64,000 nucleotides of DNA from Acidobacteriota bacterium (GCA_016213735.1 JACQZU010000027.1:1-64000), one strand, 5' to 3'. Shown: positions 43,368-52,457, numbered from the stretch's first letter. Notes: generated from the letters alone by a model not told the origin. Program-made: numbers and translations.

Positions 43368-43739
43368 GTGCGTACCCTCCTCCTCTCCTTCTTGCTATTC
43401 CTGGGCCTCCAAGGGCCCCTGGGAGCGGATTGCCGGCCCCACACCGTCGCGCCCGCCCAGATCCCCTCGGCTGCATGGCGCACCCTGGAGCACGTCCGAC
43501 GGACGGGCGAGGCGCCCCCGGGGCAGGTGGGAGGCCGGCGCTTCGGGAATTTCGGGAGCGGGGGAGAACAGAAGCTGCCGACGCGGGGGGGGCGGGGCCG
43601 CATCGAGTACCGGGAGTGGGACATCCATCCGAAGCGGCCCGGGGTGAACCGAGGCCCGGAGCGGTTGGTGACCGGCTCCGACGGGCGGGCCTGGTACACC
43701 GCGGACCACTACTGCAGTTTCACGGAGATGAGGCGGTGA
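43368..43739 (+). CDS. Secreted guanyl-specific ribonuclease, barnase-like
   Basis: This 123-residue protein has a signal peptide (RTLLLSFLLFLGLQGPLGA) and a microbial ribonuclease domain (about 35-123). The barnase catalytic residues are all visible: Glu83 (YREWDI, matching Glu73), Arg95 and Arg99 (NRGPERLV, matching Arg83 and Arg87) and His114 (DHYCSF, matching His102). It should cut RNA after guanine outside the cytoplasm. The stop overlaps the barstar-like gene start (GTGA), so enzyme and inhibitor are made together. It may serve RNA scavenging or competition. The GTG start is chosen because it opens the signal peptide. Confidence 0.88.
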   Translation: MRTLLLSFLLFLGLQGPLGADCRPHTVAPAQIPSAAWRTLEHVRRTGEAPPGQVGGRRFGNFGSGGEQKLPTRGGRGRIEYREWDIHPKRPGVNRGPERLVTGSDGRAWYTADHYCSFTEMRR

Positions 43740-44239
43740 GCGCCCTGCGGCGGCTTCTCGAGCGGGACACCCCCCCTGTCCAGGTTTGGGTCTGCGAGGG
43801 GGGCCTCCTCGAGGCCTTCGCGGGCGAGGCAAGCCTCCGGCCGGACCTCCGCCTTCTCACCCTGGACGGATCCCAGGCGAGGACCAGTCCCCGACTCTTC
43901 GAGGCCCTGGCCCAGGGCCTTTCCTTCCCTCCCCATTTCGGACACAACTGGGATGCCCTGGACGAGTGCCTGCACGACCTCGAATGGATCCCCCAATCCA
44001 CCCTGGTGCTCCTGGTGGGCCACTCGGAGCAACTGCTGGTCGATGAGGAGGAGGGCCTGGCGCTCCTCCTGGGCATCCTGGCAAGCGCAGCCAAGGAATT
44101 GGAGGAGCCCGTGATGGGGAATGTCTGCCTGCGACGGGCGCCCCTTGCCCTTCGGGTGCTGCTCCAGGTGAATCCGGCGGTGGCGTCCTTGCTGCGCGGG
44201 CGGCTTCGGGCCGCGGGACGAGAACTTCCCCACTGGTGA
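43736..44239 (+). CDS. Barstar-like ribonuclease inhibitor
   Basis: The protein is 167 residues from a GTG that overlaps the ribonuclease stop. The central region (LRLLTLDGSQARTSPRLFEAL, then GLSFPPHFGHNWDALDECLHDL) is the barstar signature, including the acidic residues Asp73 and Glu77 that match barstar Asp35 and Asp39. These plug the ribonuclease active site. It would act in the cytoplasm to neutralise unexported enzyme. About 35 residues at the N-terminus and 30 at the C-terminus exceed the classical 90-residue barstar. Confidence 0.85.
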   Translation: MSALRRLLERDTPPVQVWVCEGGLLEAFAGEASLRPDLRLLTLDGSQARTSPRLFEALAQGLSFPPHFGHNWDALDECLHDLEWIPQSTLVLLVGHSEQLLVDEEEGLALLLGILASAAKELEEPVMGNVCLRRAPLALRVLLQVNPAVASLLRGRLRAAGRELPHW

Positions 44240-44261
44240 CGGAGTGGACCCTGGGGTCTCC

Positions 44262-44732
44262 CTAGGGATTCGCGTCCATGAAGCGTTGCAGGGTGCGCCG
44301 CGCCTCCTTCTGGAAGGCCCGCTGGAACCAGTCCATTCCCCCGAAGAGGCGCCCCTTCCAGCCCAGGGCCTGGGCGGCCCAGGCATGGAAGTCGAATCCG
44401 TCCCGGTGCGCGAAGATGAGGCCGTCCCGGAAGGCGAAGCGGGCCTGGATGAGGTTGTGCACAGGCCGGCCCGTCTTGGTGAAGGTGTAGTCCGCCTCCC
44501 ATCGGGCTTCTCCCTGCCCTTCGTCGGCGCCCAGAACCTCGAATCGCACGGCCAGGTCCCGGCTACGCCCAAGCAGCATGCGCCACATGCTGCAGGCATG
44601 GTCGCGATCCAGCAGCCCGAAGGCCGGATCGCTGAAAGCGGCTTCGGGGTGGTAGCAGGCGGCCATGCCTTCCGCGTCCTTGCGCGCGAAGGACTCGTAG
44701 AAGCGGGTGAGGAGTTGGGCGTGGGGGTGCAT
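44262..44732 (-). CDS. NTF2/SnoaL-like fold protein
   Basis: The protein is 156 residues from MHPHAQLL. A start at 44804 (GTG) is possible but lacks a ribosome site. The pattern LLTRFYESFARKDAEGMAACYHPEAAFSDPAF, then FEVLGADE and HNLIQARFAFRDGLIFAHRDGFDFHAW, is the cone-shaped SnoaL-like fold, covering about residues 5-125. Members act as small enzymes or binding proteins with varied substrates; no catalytic dyad can be assigned here. It converges with the barstar gene and does not form an obvious operon. Confidence 0.75.
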   Translation of the reverse strand: MHPHAQLLTRFYESFARKDAEGMAACYHPEAAFSDPAFGLLDRDHACSMWRMLLGRSRDLAVRFEVLGADEGQGEARWEADYTFTKTGRPVHNLIQARFAFRDGLIFAHRDGFDFHAWAAQALGWKGRLFGGMDWFQRAFQKEARRTLQRFMDANP

Positions 44733-44948
44733 CAGGGTGTCCCGGATTCGATACAGGCTGAGTCGATCCCTCGGCCGGCATGGCCCGAACCGGGCCTGTT
44801 CCACAGGGGGGCCGCCCCCGGCTCCTTCAGTGATTCCGGTCGACCGGCCTCGTGGAGGCCGTGGAGTGAAACCGCTGGGCGGGGCAGCCGTGCTTCAGGG
44901 GTCATGAAGCCATTCTTCCAGGAAGGGGAGCGGCATCCTTACGGAGAA

Positions 44949-45722
44949 TCACCCCCCCACCACCCCCTCCACCGGGCTGCTGGCGCTGGCGTAGAGGCGC
45001 TTCGGCATGCGGCCCGCCTCGAAGGCGGCCCGCCCCGCCCGGACGGCGTCGCGCATGGCGGCTGCCATCTTCTCCGGGACCGGGGACTCGGCCACCGCGG
45101 TGTTGAGAAGCACCGCGTCGGCGCCCAACTCCATGGCCAGGGTGGCGTCTGAGGCGGTACCCACCCCGGCGTCCACCACCAGGGGCAGCCTGTAAGGTTC
45201 CAGGACCTCCTTGATCAGCATCAAGGTGTAGGGATTCTGCACTCCCAGACCCGAGCCGATGGCGCTGCCCAGGGGCATCACCGCCGCGCAGCCCGCCTCC
45301 GCCAACTTCTTGGCCAGGATGGGGTCGGCGTTGACGTAGGGGAGGACGACGAAGCCTTCCTTCACGAGGATCCTCGCCGCCTCCAGGGTCTCCTCGTTGT
45401 CGGGATAGAGGGACTTCGGGTCGCCGATGACTTCCAGCTTGATCCAGGGGGTCTGCAGGGCCTCCCGGGCCAGGCGGGAGACCCTCAGGGCCTCGTCCCG
45501 GGTGTAGCAGCCGGCCGTGTTGGGCAGGAGGGAGATCTCCTTGGGAATCCAGTTGAGGATGTTGTCCTGCCCCTTCGCCCCGAGGTCGAAGCGCCGCACC
45601 GCCAGGGTCACCATGTCCACCTCGGCGGCCCGGTAGCAGGCCTGCATCGTGGCGAAGTCCTTGTACTTGCCCGTGCCCAGGACCAGGCGGCTGGTGAAGG
45701 TGCGGTCGGCGATGCGAAGCAT
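44949..45722 (-). CDS. thiG: Thiazole synthase
   Basis: The protein is 257 residues from the ATG with GGGGGGAG 7 bases upstream, the usual ThiG length. Motifs include FTSRLVLGTGKYKD at the N-terminus and TPWIKLEVIGDPKSLYPD, with the Schiff-base Lys. The phosphate-binding loops are MPLGSAIGSGLGVQNP and VDAGVGTASDA, and the C-terminus contains RMPKRLYASASSP. It makes the thiazole moiety of thiamin from deoxyxylulose phosphate, dehydroglycine and ThiS-thiocarboxylate. No thiS, thiF or thiE lies nearby. It is 14 bases downstream of the membrane-protein gene and probably shares its transcript. Confidence 0.95.
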   Translation of the reverse strand: MLRIADRTFTSRLVLGTGKYKDFATMQACYRAAEVDMVTLAVRRFDLGAKGQDNILNWIPKEISLLPNTAGCYTRDEALRVSRLAREALQTPWIKLEVIGDPKSLYPDNEETLEAARILVKEGFVVLPYVNADPILAKKLAEAGCAAVMPLGSAIGSGLGVQNPYTLMLIKEVLEPYRLPLVVDAGVGTASDATLAMELGADAVLLNTAVAESPVPEKMAAAMRDAVRAGRAAFEAGRMPKRLYASASSPVEGVVGG

Positions 45723-45736
45723 GGCGGTCTCCCCCC

Positions 45737-46642
45737 TCAGGATGGCAGAGGCGCGCCGGCCCGCCGCAGGGCATCCAGGAAGGCCCCGGGGTCGTCCACG
45801 GAGAGGACCACCCGGTCCCGGGCCCTGACAGGGCCGAAGGGCCCGATGCCCGGCGCGGGCGTGGCCAGGCGCAGCTCCCACAGGGAGTCCCGGGTCGCCT
45901 CGAGGCGGTGGGCGCCCTTGAGAGCGGCGTGGCGATCCCAGTCGTCGTGGAAGTCGGGCAGCGCCCGGAAATCCAGGATGTCCGTCGTTTCAAGTTCCAG
46001 TCGCTTGAACAGCCCCTTGTGGAGGATCACTCCCTCCGGCCGGATCTGGTGGGGCCGTGAACGCCAACTCGCCCAGAGGCCCACGAGCCAGAGCAGGCTG
46101 TAGAGGCCCAGGGCGTGGATCCCGAGGCGCCAAGCCGTGGGAACCCTGCGCAGAAGAACCTCCAGGAGAAACACGTCGGCCAGCATCAGCAGGGGCAGCA
46201 CCGGCAGCAGGGTTCCAAGGGGGCTGGAGCGGTGGTAGCTGAACCCGCCCGGCAGGGGTCTTCTCCAGCCGCGGAAGAGAAAGCGGAATGCCCCCGCGAG
46301 GAGCACCCCTTCCAGGGCGGCGAGCCGGGCCACCGCGGGAGGAAGGAATTCCCCGAGCGCCTTGGCCACGGTCTCCTCCGGCCACGACCCCGAGGGCGCG
46401 TGGGCGAGGCCCCGCCAGAGGAGGAAGAGGAAGAACGCCTCCAGGGCACCGGCCGTGGCCCCGAGGATCCAAGGGCGATGGGCCTGCCCGGAGAGCAGGG
46501 CCTCGACCCCGAGGATCCCGGGAAGGAGGGCCCGGGTCCAGGGGCCCCGCCGGCGCAGGGCCGCCGCGACGTCCCAGGCGGTCCGGACCAGGGCCAACCC
46601 CAGGACGATCTGCCGCCAGGAAGGGTGCCAGAACTGCGCCAT
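45737..46642 (-). CDS. Hypothetical multi-pass membrane protein
   Basis: The protein is 301 residues from MAQFWHPSW, which has GGAG 8 bases upstream. The longer frame to 46864 reads through an intergenic repeat. About six TM helices fill residues 1-190 (for example ALLPGILGVEALLSG, GTLLPVLPLLMLADVFLLEVLL). A cytoplasmic domain of about 100 residues follows, with a PH-like look (RPEGVILHKGLFKRLELETTDILDF) that resembles YdbS/bPH2-type domains. No function is assigned. It is upstream of thiG on the same strand. Confidence 0.7.
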   Translation of the reverse strand: MAQFWHPSWRQIVLGLALVRTAWDVAAALRRRGPWTRALLPGILGVEALLSGQAHRPWILGATAGALEAFFLFLLWRGLAHAPSGSWPEETVAKALGEFLPPAVARLAALEGVLLAGAFRFLFRGWRRPLPGGFSYHRSSPLGTLLPVLPLLMLADVFLLEVLLRRVPTAWRLGIHALGLYSLLWLVGLWASWRSRPHQIRPEGVILHKGLFKRLELETTDILDFRALPDFHDDWDRHAALKGAHRLEATRDSLWELRLATPAPGIGPFGPVRARDRVVLSVDDPGAFLDALRRAGAPLPS

Positions 46643-46827
46643 CCACCATTCTCCCCCGGGGTGTTCCCTCGGTGGGGGGGGAAGGGCGCTGCGGATTGGG
46701 TTTCGAAACCCCTGGGCTGCTGCAGCCAGGAGCAACGCAGCCGCCGCGCCCTCGTCGCAGAGCCGTGGGAACCGTGCCTTCGAATCGCCGTCCACGCCGA
46801 CGGTGAAGGCAGGGCGGAATTCCTGCA

Positions 46828-46853
46828 TTTCTCTGTGCCCTCGGTGTCTCGGG
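46828..46853. repeat. Short intergenic repeat, CACAGAG-type
   Basis: The stretch TTTCTCTGTGCCCTCGGTGTCTC (read in two parts) belongs to the degenerate periodic repeats often seen between genes in environmental bacteria. It is similar in style to the inverted repeat at 59754-59843 but has one arm only. It lies in the 244-base gap between the membrane-protein gene and the activase fusion gene, which holds nothing else I can support. Confidence 0.35.
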
Positions 46854-46886
46854 GGTGAATCCAACCCCTTGCCGCCGGGCTCCGGA

Positions 46887-49800
46887 TCAAGCCACCGGGA
46901 TCCCCCGCCGTTCCGCCCAGCGCCGCTTCACGTCGAAGACGAAGTTGTCCAGGGGTTCGGGGTCGAGGGCGCCGCCGTTGACGGAGAGGGCCAGGACCGG
47001 CAGTCCTTCCCGCTCGGTGACGTGGCCGAGCTGGGCCTCGGCCAGCTTGTTGGGCATGCACTCCAGGGGGCCGACGATCACGGCGGCATCCATGCGCCCT
47101 TCCCGCCAGGCGTGGATCGGCGCGCCCAGGCTCAGCACGGTCTCGCCCTCGAGGTCGGCCCGCATGTAGGGGGCCGCCGCTTGGAGAAGGGCAGGAATCC
47201 CCCCCCGGACCGGAAGGCCGGGAAGCGCCGCGTTTCCCCGCTGGCACAAATCGAAGAGCCGCTCCTGGACCCAGCGCTCGAGGCGCTGGGCCAGGCCGCC
47301 CTTGGAGCCGGAGGCCCAGGCGGTGTGCTCCGCGTACCGGATCACCTCGGTGGTGGTCTCCAGGAGCACCCGGAGGCCCCGCCGCCCCAGTTCCCGGGCC
47401 AGGTTCCCGTTGGCGTAGGGATCCAGCCGCACGTAGATCTCCCCGGTGACGAGCACGCACGGAAGTTCTGCTCCGGAATCCAGCGCCCGGAACTCCTGCA
47501 GCGCCTCCTGGAGGAGCCGGGGAATCCCGTAGGCCCGCCCCGTGGAGGTCTCCCACAGCACGCGGGAGGCCGAAAGATCACTCCGGGCCTCCTCCTCCAG
47601 GCGGGACACCAGGCGCGCGGCCCACCGTTGGTTGGCGGCCTCGGCGCTCCCGGGGGATCGCTCGGCCGGCCGCACGAAATGCAGGGCCTCCTCCAGGATC
47701 CCCATGGCCGTGAGCCCCAGGAAGACCAGAGCGGAGAACCCCGAGGGAAGGCCCCGGAAGTAGTCGCCCCAGGGCGGGGACCAGATGCGCACCCGCTCCC
47801 GGAGGCCGAGCCGCTCCAGCACCAGCTGGTCCAGGGTGGCGTAGGCCCCCAGGCGGCAGGGGCCGCAGGCGGTGGGCATGAGGAAGAGGAAACGGCCCTC
47901 CGGGTCCTCGGCGACGCGGCGCAGGAGGGCCCCCAGGGTGAGCGTGAGGGGCAGACATTCCTTCCCGGAGGTGTGCCGCCGGCCCGCCTGGACGGTGGCG
48001 TCGTCGGTGGCCGACAGCACCTCCGCGTGGACCCCCATGCCTCGAAACACCGCCGCAGCCGCGGCGGCCTCCGGCCCCATGGCGGGCACCAGGAGGGTGT
48101 CTTCCGGGCGGACCATCTCCAGGAAGGGATGGGTTCCCACGCTGAGCCGGGCAGGGTCCCGGTCGAAGGCATTCCCCCCGCGACGGAGGTCCTCCCGCAC
48201 ACAGTGCAGGAAGGCCTCCACCCGGGTCCGGGTGCCTGCGTCCCCGGCGTGCCCGTCGGTCTCGATGACCGCGAAGGGCTTGCCTTCCATGAGCCACGCA
48301 AGAAGGGGGATGGTGAAACTGTCGGGCCCGCAGGCGTAGTTGGAGCAGAAGATGCCGTACAGCCCCGGGGTTCGGCGGACGTGGAGGGCGGCCCGGAGGA
48401 TGCGCTGGCTGTGCCCCCAGTAGACCTCGCGGAAGACCGGCAGGTCCTCGGGCAGGTCCAGGCAGTCCACCGGGATCGGAAGGGCCCCCTGCTCCCGGAG
48501 GATCGCCGGGACGTTGGAGTTCAGGACCTCGTTGTGGATGGTGTAGCCACGGCCCAGCACGGCCACCGCGACCAGCTTCCTCTCGCGGGCGAAGGCCAGG
48601 GCCCGGCGCCCCGCCTCTCGCAGACCCTCCTCGAAGCGGCCCTGGGCCCGGCGCGCCACCTCGAAGGCCGGCCGCCAGCGGTCTTCCTCCCGGAGGCCCA
48701 ACTCCGCGGCCAGGGAAGCGCAGGAGGCCGCGAAGGCGGGAGACTCGAAGAAGCCCGGGCCCATGTCCACCACGGGCGACAGGATCCGGGCGCCGGGGCG
48801 CAGTCCCAGGCGCAGGACGTCGGGGGCCCCCTGGGTGATGGGGCAGATGGCGCTGTGGGGCTCCCCGTCCACCCGCGGCAGCTCCCGGATCATGGGGAGG
48901 AAGAGATAGTCGGGATCCTCATCCGCGAGTCCCGCCACCAGGCCGTGGTACTGCTGCATGGGCGCGCAGAAGGGCACCGGGGCCACCTCGATGCCGCGCC
49001 GGAGCACGCTGCGCCCGGGCCTGGAGGCCACCCGAAGGTTGAAGCCCAGGCGGTGGAGGAAGGTGGCGAAGAAGGGGAGAATCCCCTGGAGCTGGAATTC
49101 GTCCGTCAGGGCGACGAGGGGCCGGCCCGGGTGCGCCTGGAGGCCTCCCAGCAATCCCTCCACCAGCTCCCGCCGTTCCCGGAAGGGATCGGGAGCCCGG
49201 TCCGGGAGTTTGGCCCGTCGGGCTCCCTTGTCCCAGAGGGAGCAGGCCCCGCCCCAGGTATGCCGCGAGTGTTCCTCGCCGACGGTGGTGTGGATCCGGT
49301 CAATGCGGCACTTGTTCCCCGAGCCCCCGCAGCCCTGCACGGAGGTGCACACGAACTGGTCCTTTCCCTCCACCCGGGCCTCGAGGAAGCGTGCGCCCTC
49401 CAGGACGGGTAGATCCGTTTCCAACTGCCCGGCGGCCAGACGGGCGATGCCAAGAGCCCCCATGAGCCCGGGTCGCGGAGGGACGATCACCTCGGCCCCG
49501 GTCTGCCGGGCCACCGCCGCCGCCAGGGCGTCCGAAGCGAAGGGCATGCCCTGGCAGAAGACCACCTGACCCACGTCCCGGGTCCCCTTCACCCGGTTCA
49601 GGTAGTTCGCCACCACCGAATCGTAGATGCCGGCCAGGATCTGGTCCCGGGGCAACCCCGTGGCCACGGCCTCGTCCATCACCTCGGCCATGAAGATCGA
49701 GCAGTGCTGGCCCAGGGAGGCGCAGGCCTCCGCCCCCAGGGCGGCCTCCGCGAGCTGGCCCAGGTCCTGGATGCCCGAGAAGCGCCTCCCCTGCTCCTCG

Positions 49801-51137
49801 ATGAAGGAGCCGGTGCCCGCCGAACAGGCCTCGTTCATGGCCGCGTCCACCACCCGGCCGGCGGCCAGGCGGATGTACTTGGCATCCTGGCCGCCGATCT
49901 CGAAGATGGTGTCCACCCGGGGATCGCAGGCCACCGCGCCCTCCGCATGGGCCGCGATCTCGTTCACCACGCAGGTCGCCCGGCTCCCATAGCAGCTCGA
50001 CAGGAGGGACCCCACCAGTTCCCTGCCTGAACCCGTCACGCCGAATCCGAGGAGCCGGTGTCGGGCCGCGGGCCCGGCGAGAAAGCGCCCCATCAGCGCC
50101 TGGGCAGCCCCGACGGGAGAACCCTCGGTGCCCAGGTAGGCGTCCCACAGGGGCTCCAGGCTGTGCCGGTCCACGGCCACGGCCTTGGAGCCGGTGGACC
50201 CGATGTCGAAACCCAGGAGAAGGTCCCGAACCCCGCTCTCCTCGGGCGGGGGCGGCGAAGGCAGACGGCGGACCCGGCCGAGGGAGGCCGCCAGGGGCGG
50301 GCCCAGGGGGACGCTGGGAGGGGCCGGAGGTTCCAGGAGCCCGGTCAGCGGAACCGCCTGGAGTCCAAGGTCCCGGGCCAGCCAGGCGGCACCCCAGGCC
50401 TCCAGGAAGAGGGCGTCCTCGGGGTCCCCCTCGGCCAACGTGAGGCCGTGGCGGGCTGCGAAAGTCCGGAAGTGGTCCCGGACCCGTGCGGCGCGGGCCA
50501 CCCCTCCTGCCAGGTGCAGGCGAGGTGGGCATGCACCGGGCCTCACCAGGGTCTCGACATTCTCCGCGATGGCATCCAGCAGCCCCGCCAGGATGCGGTC
50601 CTTCGCCTCCCCCTTGTTCGCCAGGTGGGTCAGGTCGGTCTTGAGGATCACCGGGCAGCGGCCAGAAAGGGGGGCGGCTTCAGAGGCCGATGCCGCCCGT
50701 TCGCAGGCCTCGGCCACGTCCAGACCCAGGCGGCCCACCAACTGCTGGAGGAAGTTGCCCGTGCCCTGGGCGCAGCGCCCGTTCTCCCGGTAGCGCTCCT
50801 GGCCGCCCTCCCGGAGTTCCAGGACCGAGAAGCCCCGGCTTCCGATGCTCACCACGGTGGCGGGGTCCGGGCCGCAGGCGTGGCGGAACCCTGCCGCAAG
50901 GGCCTGTTGGAGGGGAACCCGGGTCAGGGTCAACTGCCGGGCCAGGCGGCCCGTGGCCGCGGCGCCCGCCACCCCCCCCCAGTCCCAGTCCTTCAGGACC
51001 CCGAGCAGGAGGGGGCCTGGCGCCTTCCCGTGCGGGAGGCGCTCCCGCCGGACCAGAACCGGTCCCTCCGGATCGTCGGCGATCTCCACGAGCTTCAGGA
51101 ACTCGGCGCCGACGTCGATCCCGATGTAGCGTCCCAT
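46887..51137 (-). CDS. Fused BadF/HgdC-type activase and 2-hydroxyacyl-CoA-dehydratase-like (double-cubane-type) protein
   Basis: This 1416-residue protein has TGGAGG 5 bases before its ATG. Two ASKHA ATPase domains come first (about 1-265, YIGIDVGAEFLK; about 315-575, LLGFDIGSTGSKAV, EIGGQDAKYI). The second has the cluster-binding motif NEACSAGTGSFIEEQ and a second Cys in GQHCSIFM, where a [4Fe-4S] would bridge a dimer. A Cys-rich linker (CGGSGNKC) and a DUF2229 region (about 650-850) follow. The rest resembles HgdB-type subunits (CSNYACGPDSF, PTACGPCRLGAY, GPLECMPNKLAEAQ). Known relatives use ATP to push low-potential electrons into a dehydratase or a double-cubane cluster. Here activator and acceptor are one chain. 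The substrate is unknown; strict oxygen sensitivity is expected. Confidence 0.82.
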   Translation of the reverse strand: MGRYIGIDVGAEFLKLVEIADDPEGPVLVRRERLPHGKAPGPLLLGVLKDWDWGGVAGAAATGRLARQLTLTRVPLQQALAAGFRHACGPDPATVVSIGSRGFSVLELREGGQERYRENGRCAQGTGNFLQQLVGRLGLDVAEACERAASASEAAPLSGRCPVILKTDLTHLANKGEAKDRILAGLLDAIAENVETLVRPGACPPRLHLAGGVARAARVRDHFRTFAARHGLTLAEGDPEDALFLEAWGAAWLARDLGLQAVPLTGLLEPPAPPSVPLGPPLAASLGRVRRLPSPPPPEESGVRDLLLGFDIGSTGSKAVAVDRHSLEPLWDAYLGTEGSPVGAAQALMGRFLAGPAARHRLLGFGVTGSGRELVGSLLSSCYGSRATCVVNEIAAHAEGAVACDPRVDTIFEIGGQDAKYIRLAAGRVVDAAMNEACSAGTGSFIEEQGRRFSGIQDLGQLAEAALGAEACASLGQHCSIFMAEVMDEAVATGLPRDQILAGIYDSVVANYLNRVKGTRDVGQVVFCQGMPFASDALAAAVARQTGAEVIVPPRPGLMGALGIARLAAGQLETDLPVLEGARFLEARVEGKDQFVCTSVQGCGGSGNKCRIDRIHTTVGEEHSRHTWGGACSLWDKGARRAKLPDRAPDPFRERRELVEGLLGGLQAHPGRPLVALTDEFQLQGILPFFATFLHRLGFNLRVASRPGRSVLRRGIEVAPVPFCAPMQQYHGLVAGLADEDPDYLFLPMIRELPRVDGEPHSAICPITQGAPDVLRLGLRPGARILSPVVDMGPGFFESPAFAASCASLAAELGLREEDRWRPAFEVARRAQGRFEEGLREAGRRALAFARERKLVAVAVLGRGYTIHNEVLNSNVPAILREQGALPIPVDCLDLPEDLPVFREVYWGHSQRILRAALHVRRTPGLYGIFCSNYACGPDSFTIPLLAWLMEGKPFAVIETDGHAGDAGTRTRVEAFLHCVREDLRRGGNAFDRDPARLSVGTHPFLEMVRPEDTLLVPAMGPEAAAAAAVFRGMGVHAEVLSATDDATVQAGRRHTSGKECLPLTLTLGALLRRVAEDPEGRFLFLMPTACGPCRLGAYATLDQLVLERLGLRERVRIWSPPWGDYFRGLPSGFSALVFLGLTAMGILEEALHFVRPAERSPGSAEAANQRWAARLVSRLEEEARSDLSASRVLWETSTGRAYGIPRLLQEALQEFRALDSGAELPCVLVTGEIYVRLDPYANGNLARELGRRGLRVLLETTTEVIRYAEHTAWASGSKGGLAQRLERWVQERLFDLCQRGNAALPGLPVRGGIPALLQAAAPYMRADLEGETVLSLGAPIHAWREGRMDAAVIVGPLECMPNKLAEAQLGHVTEREGLPVLALSVNGGALDPEPLDNFVFDVKRRWAERRGIPVA

Positions 51138-51291
51138 CCACGCCTCCAGGCGAGGGGCTCGAGAGAATGCCCCAGACCGGTTCCCCGGGAGAAGGGGGGG
51201 TCGGAATGTCCGGAAAAGACCTTCAGCTTAGCTCCGGAGAGGTTCCGGGTGTAGGCTCCCACGGTTCCCCCGGGCGGGGCCGGGGCGCACA

Positions 51292-51837
51292 ATGGCCACG
51301 TCCCCCGAGGCCGCCATGCGCCCCATCCTCATCGTCCCCGGCTACCAGAACAGCGGCCCCGGCCACTGGCAGAGCCTCTGGGAGGCCTCCATGGGGGCCC
51401 GCCGCGTGGAGATGCCCAACTGGCATTTCCCCAGGAAGGTGCCCTGGGTGGACGCCCTGGACGAGGCCGTGGGCCGGGCGGGGGAGGCCCCCATCCTGGT
51501 GGCCCATGCCCTGGGCTGCATCGCCGTGGCCCACTGGGCCCGGGTAAGCAGCCGGGAGGTGGCGGCGGCCCTCCTGGTGGCCCCCGCCGACGTGGAGCGG
51601 AGCGACGGCCCCCAGGTCCTGCGCGGTTTCGCCCCCATTCCCAAGAGCCGCCTGCCCTTCCCGAGCCTCCTGGTGGCGTCTGCGGACGATCCCCACCTGG
51701 CCCCCGAAAGGGCCCGGGACCTGGCCGGCTTCTGGGGCTCCCGGCTGCGGCTGTTGCCGGAGGGCGGGCACCTGGACCCCGAGAGCGGCTACGGCCCCTG
51801 GCCCGCGGGGGAGGCCCTGCTGCAGGAGCTCCGTTGA
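51292..51837 (+). CDS. RBBP9/YdeN-family alpha/beta-hydrolase fold protein lacking the nucleophile
   Basis: The protein is 181 residues (an alternative ATG at 51316 gives 173). The fold is clear: ILIVPGYQNSGPGHWQSLWE at the first strand and oxyanion region, then VAHALGC at the nucleophile elbow, ASADDPH with the acid and GGHLDPESG with the His. The family normally reads AHSLGC. Here codon 73 is GCC (51508-51510), so Ala replaces the catalytic Ser while Asp and His (His160) remain. The protein is probably not a classical esterase; a binding or scaffolding role is likely. Its stop overlaps the next gene start (TTGA). Confidence 0.85.
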   Translation: MATSPEAAMRPILIVPGYQNSGPGHWQSLWEASMGARRVEMPNWHFPRKVPWVDALDEAVGRAGEAPILVAHALGCIAVAHWARVSSREVAAALLVAPADVERSDGPQVLRGFAPIPKSRLPFPSLLVASADDPHLAPERARDLAGFWGSRLRLLPEGGHLDPESGYGPWPAGEALLQELR

Positions 51838-52457
51838 TCTCCCTGGACCTGGACGCCGCCGAGCCCCGGGACGCCTACCGGGTGCTCTCGTCCCTGGTGA
51901 TCCCCCGACCCATCGCCTGGGTGCTCACCCTGGGGGAGGACGGGACCCCGAACCTGGCTCCCTTCTCCAGTTTCATGGGCATCTTCAAGCCCCCCGCGCT
52001 GGCCATCAGCTTCGGCCACCGGCGGGACGGCAGCCTCAAGGACACCCACCGGAACCTGAGGGCACGCCGGGAGGGGGTGGTCCACATCCCCGAGGGGTCC
52101 GACCTCCAGATGATGCACGACAGCGCCGCGGAGGCCCCCCCGGAGGTCAGCGAGGTGGGGCGCCTGGGACTGGCGACGCGGCCCTCGGAGCGGGTGGCGC
52201 CTCCCCGCCTGGCCCACGCCCGGGTGGCCCTGGAATGCCGCTACCGGGAGGAGCATCCCCTGGGGCCTGCCACGGACCTGGTGATCCTGGACGTGCTGAG
52301 GGTCCACGTGCACGAGGAGATCTGGGATGGGGCCCTGGCCTGCGCGGATTCCGCCCGCTGGGACCCCGTCAGCCGCCTGGGCTCCATCGCCGGCCCCAAC
52401 TATGCAGGGCTGGGAGAGCGGCTCCTGCTGCCGCCCTCCAGGCTGCCGGATGGATGA
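51834..52457 (+). CDS. Flavin-reductase-like (FMN split-barrel) protein
   Basis: The protein is 207 residues from a TTG start that overlaps the hydrolase stop. Residues VIPRPIAWVLTLGEDGTPNLAPFSSFMG and PPALAISFG are the FMN-binding split-barrel signature of the flavin reductase / DIM6-NTAB family. Other members reduce free flavins, act with oxygenases or simply carry FMN. The C-terminal half is variable. The pairing with the hydrolase-like protein by a 4-base overlap suggests a shared pathway that I cannot identify. Confidence 0.8.
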   Translation: MISLDLDAAEPRDAYRVLSSLVIPRPIAWVLTLGEDGTPNLAPFSSFMGIFKPPALAISFGHRRDGSLKDTHRNLRARREGVVHIPEGSDLQMMHDSAAEAPPEVSEVGRLGLATRPSERVAPPRLAHARVALECRYREEHPLGPATDLVILDVLRVHVHEEIWDGALACADSARWDPVSRLGSIAGPNYAGLGERLLLPPSRLPDG

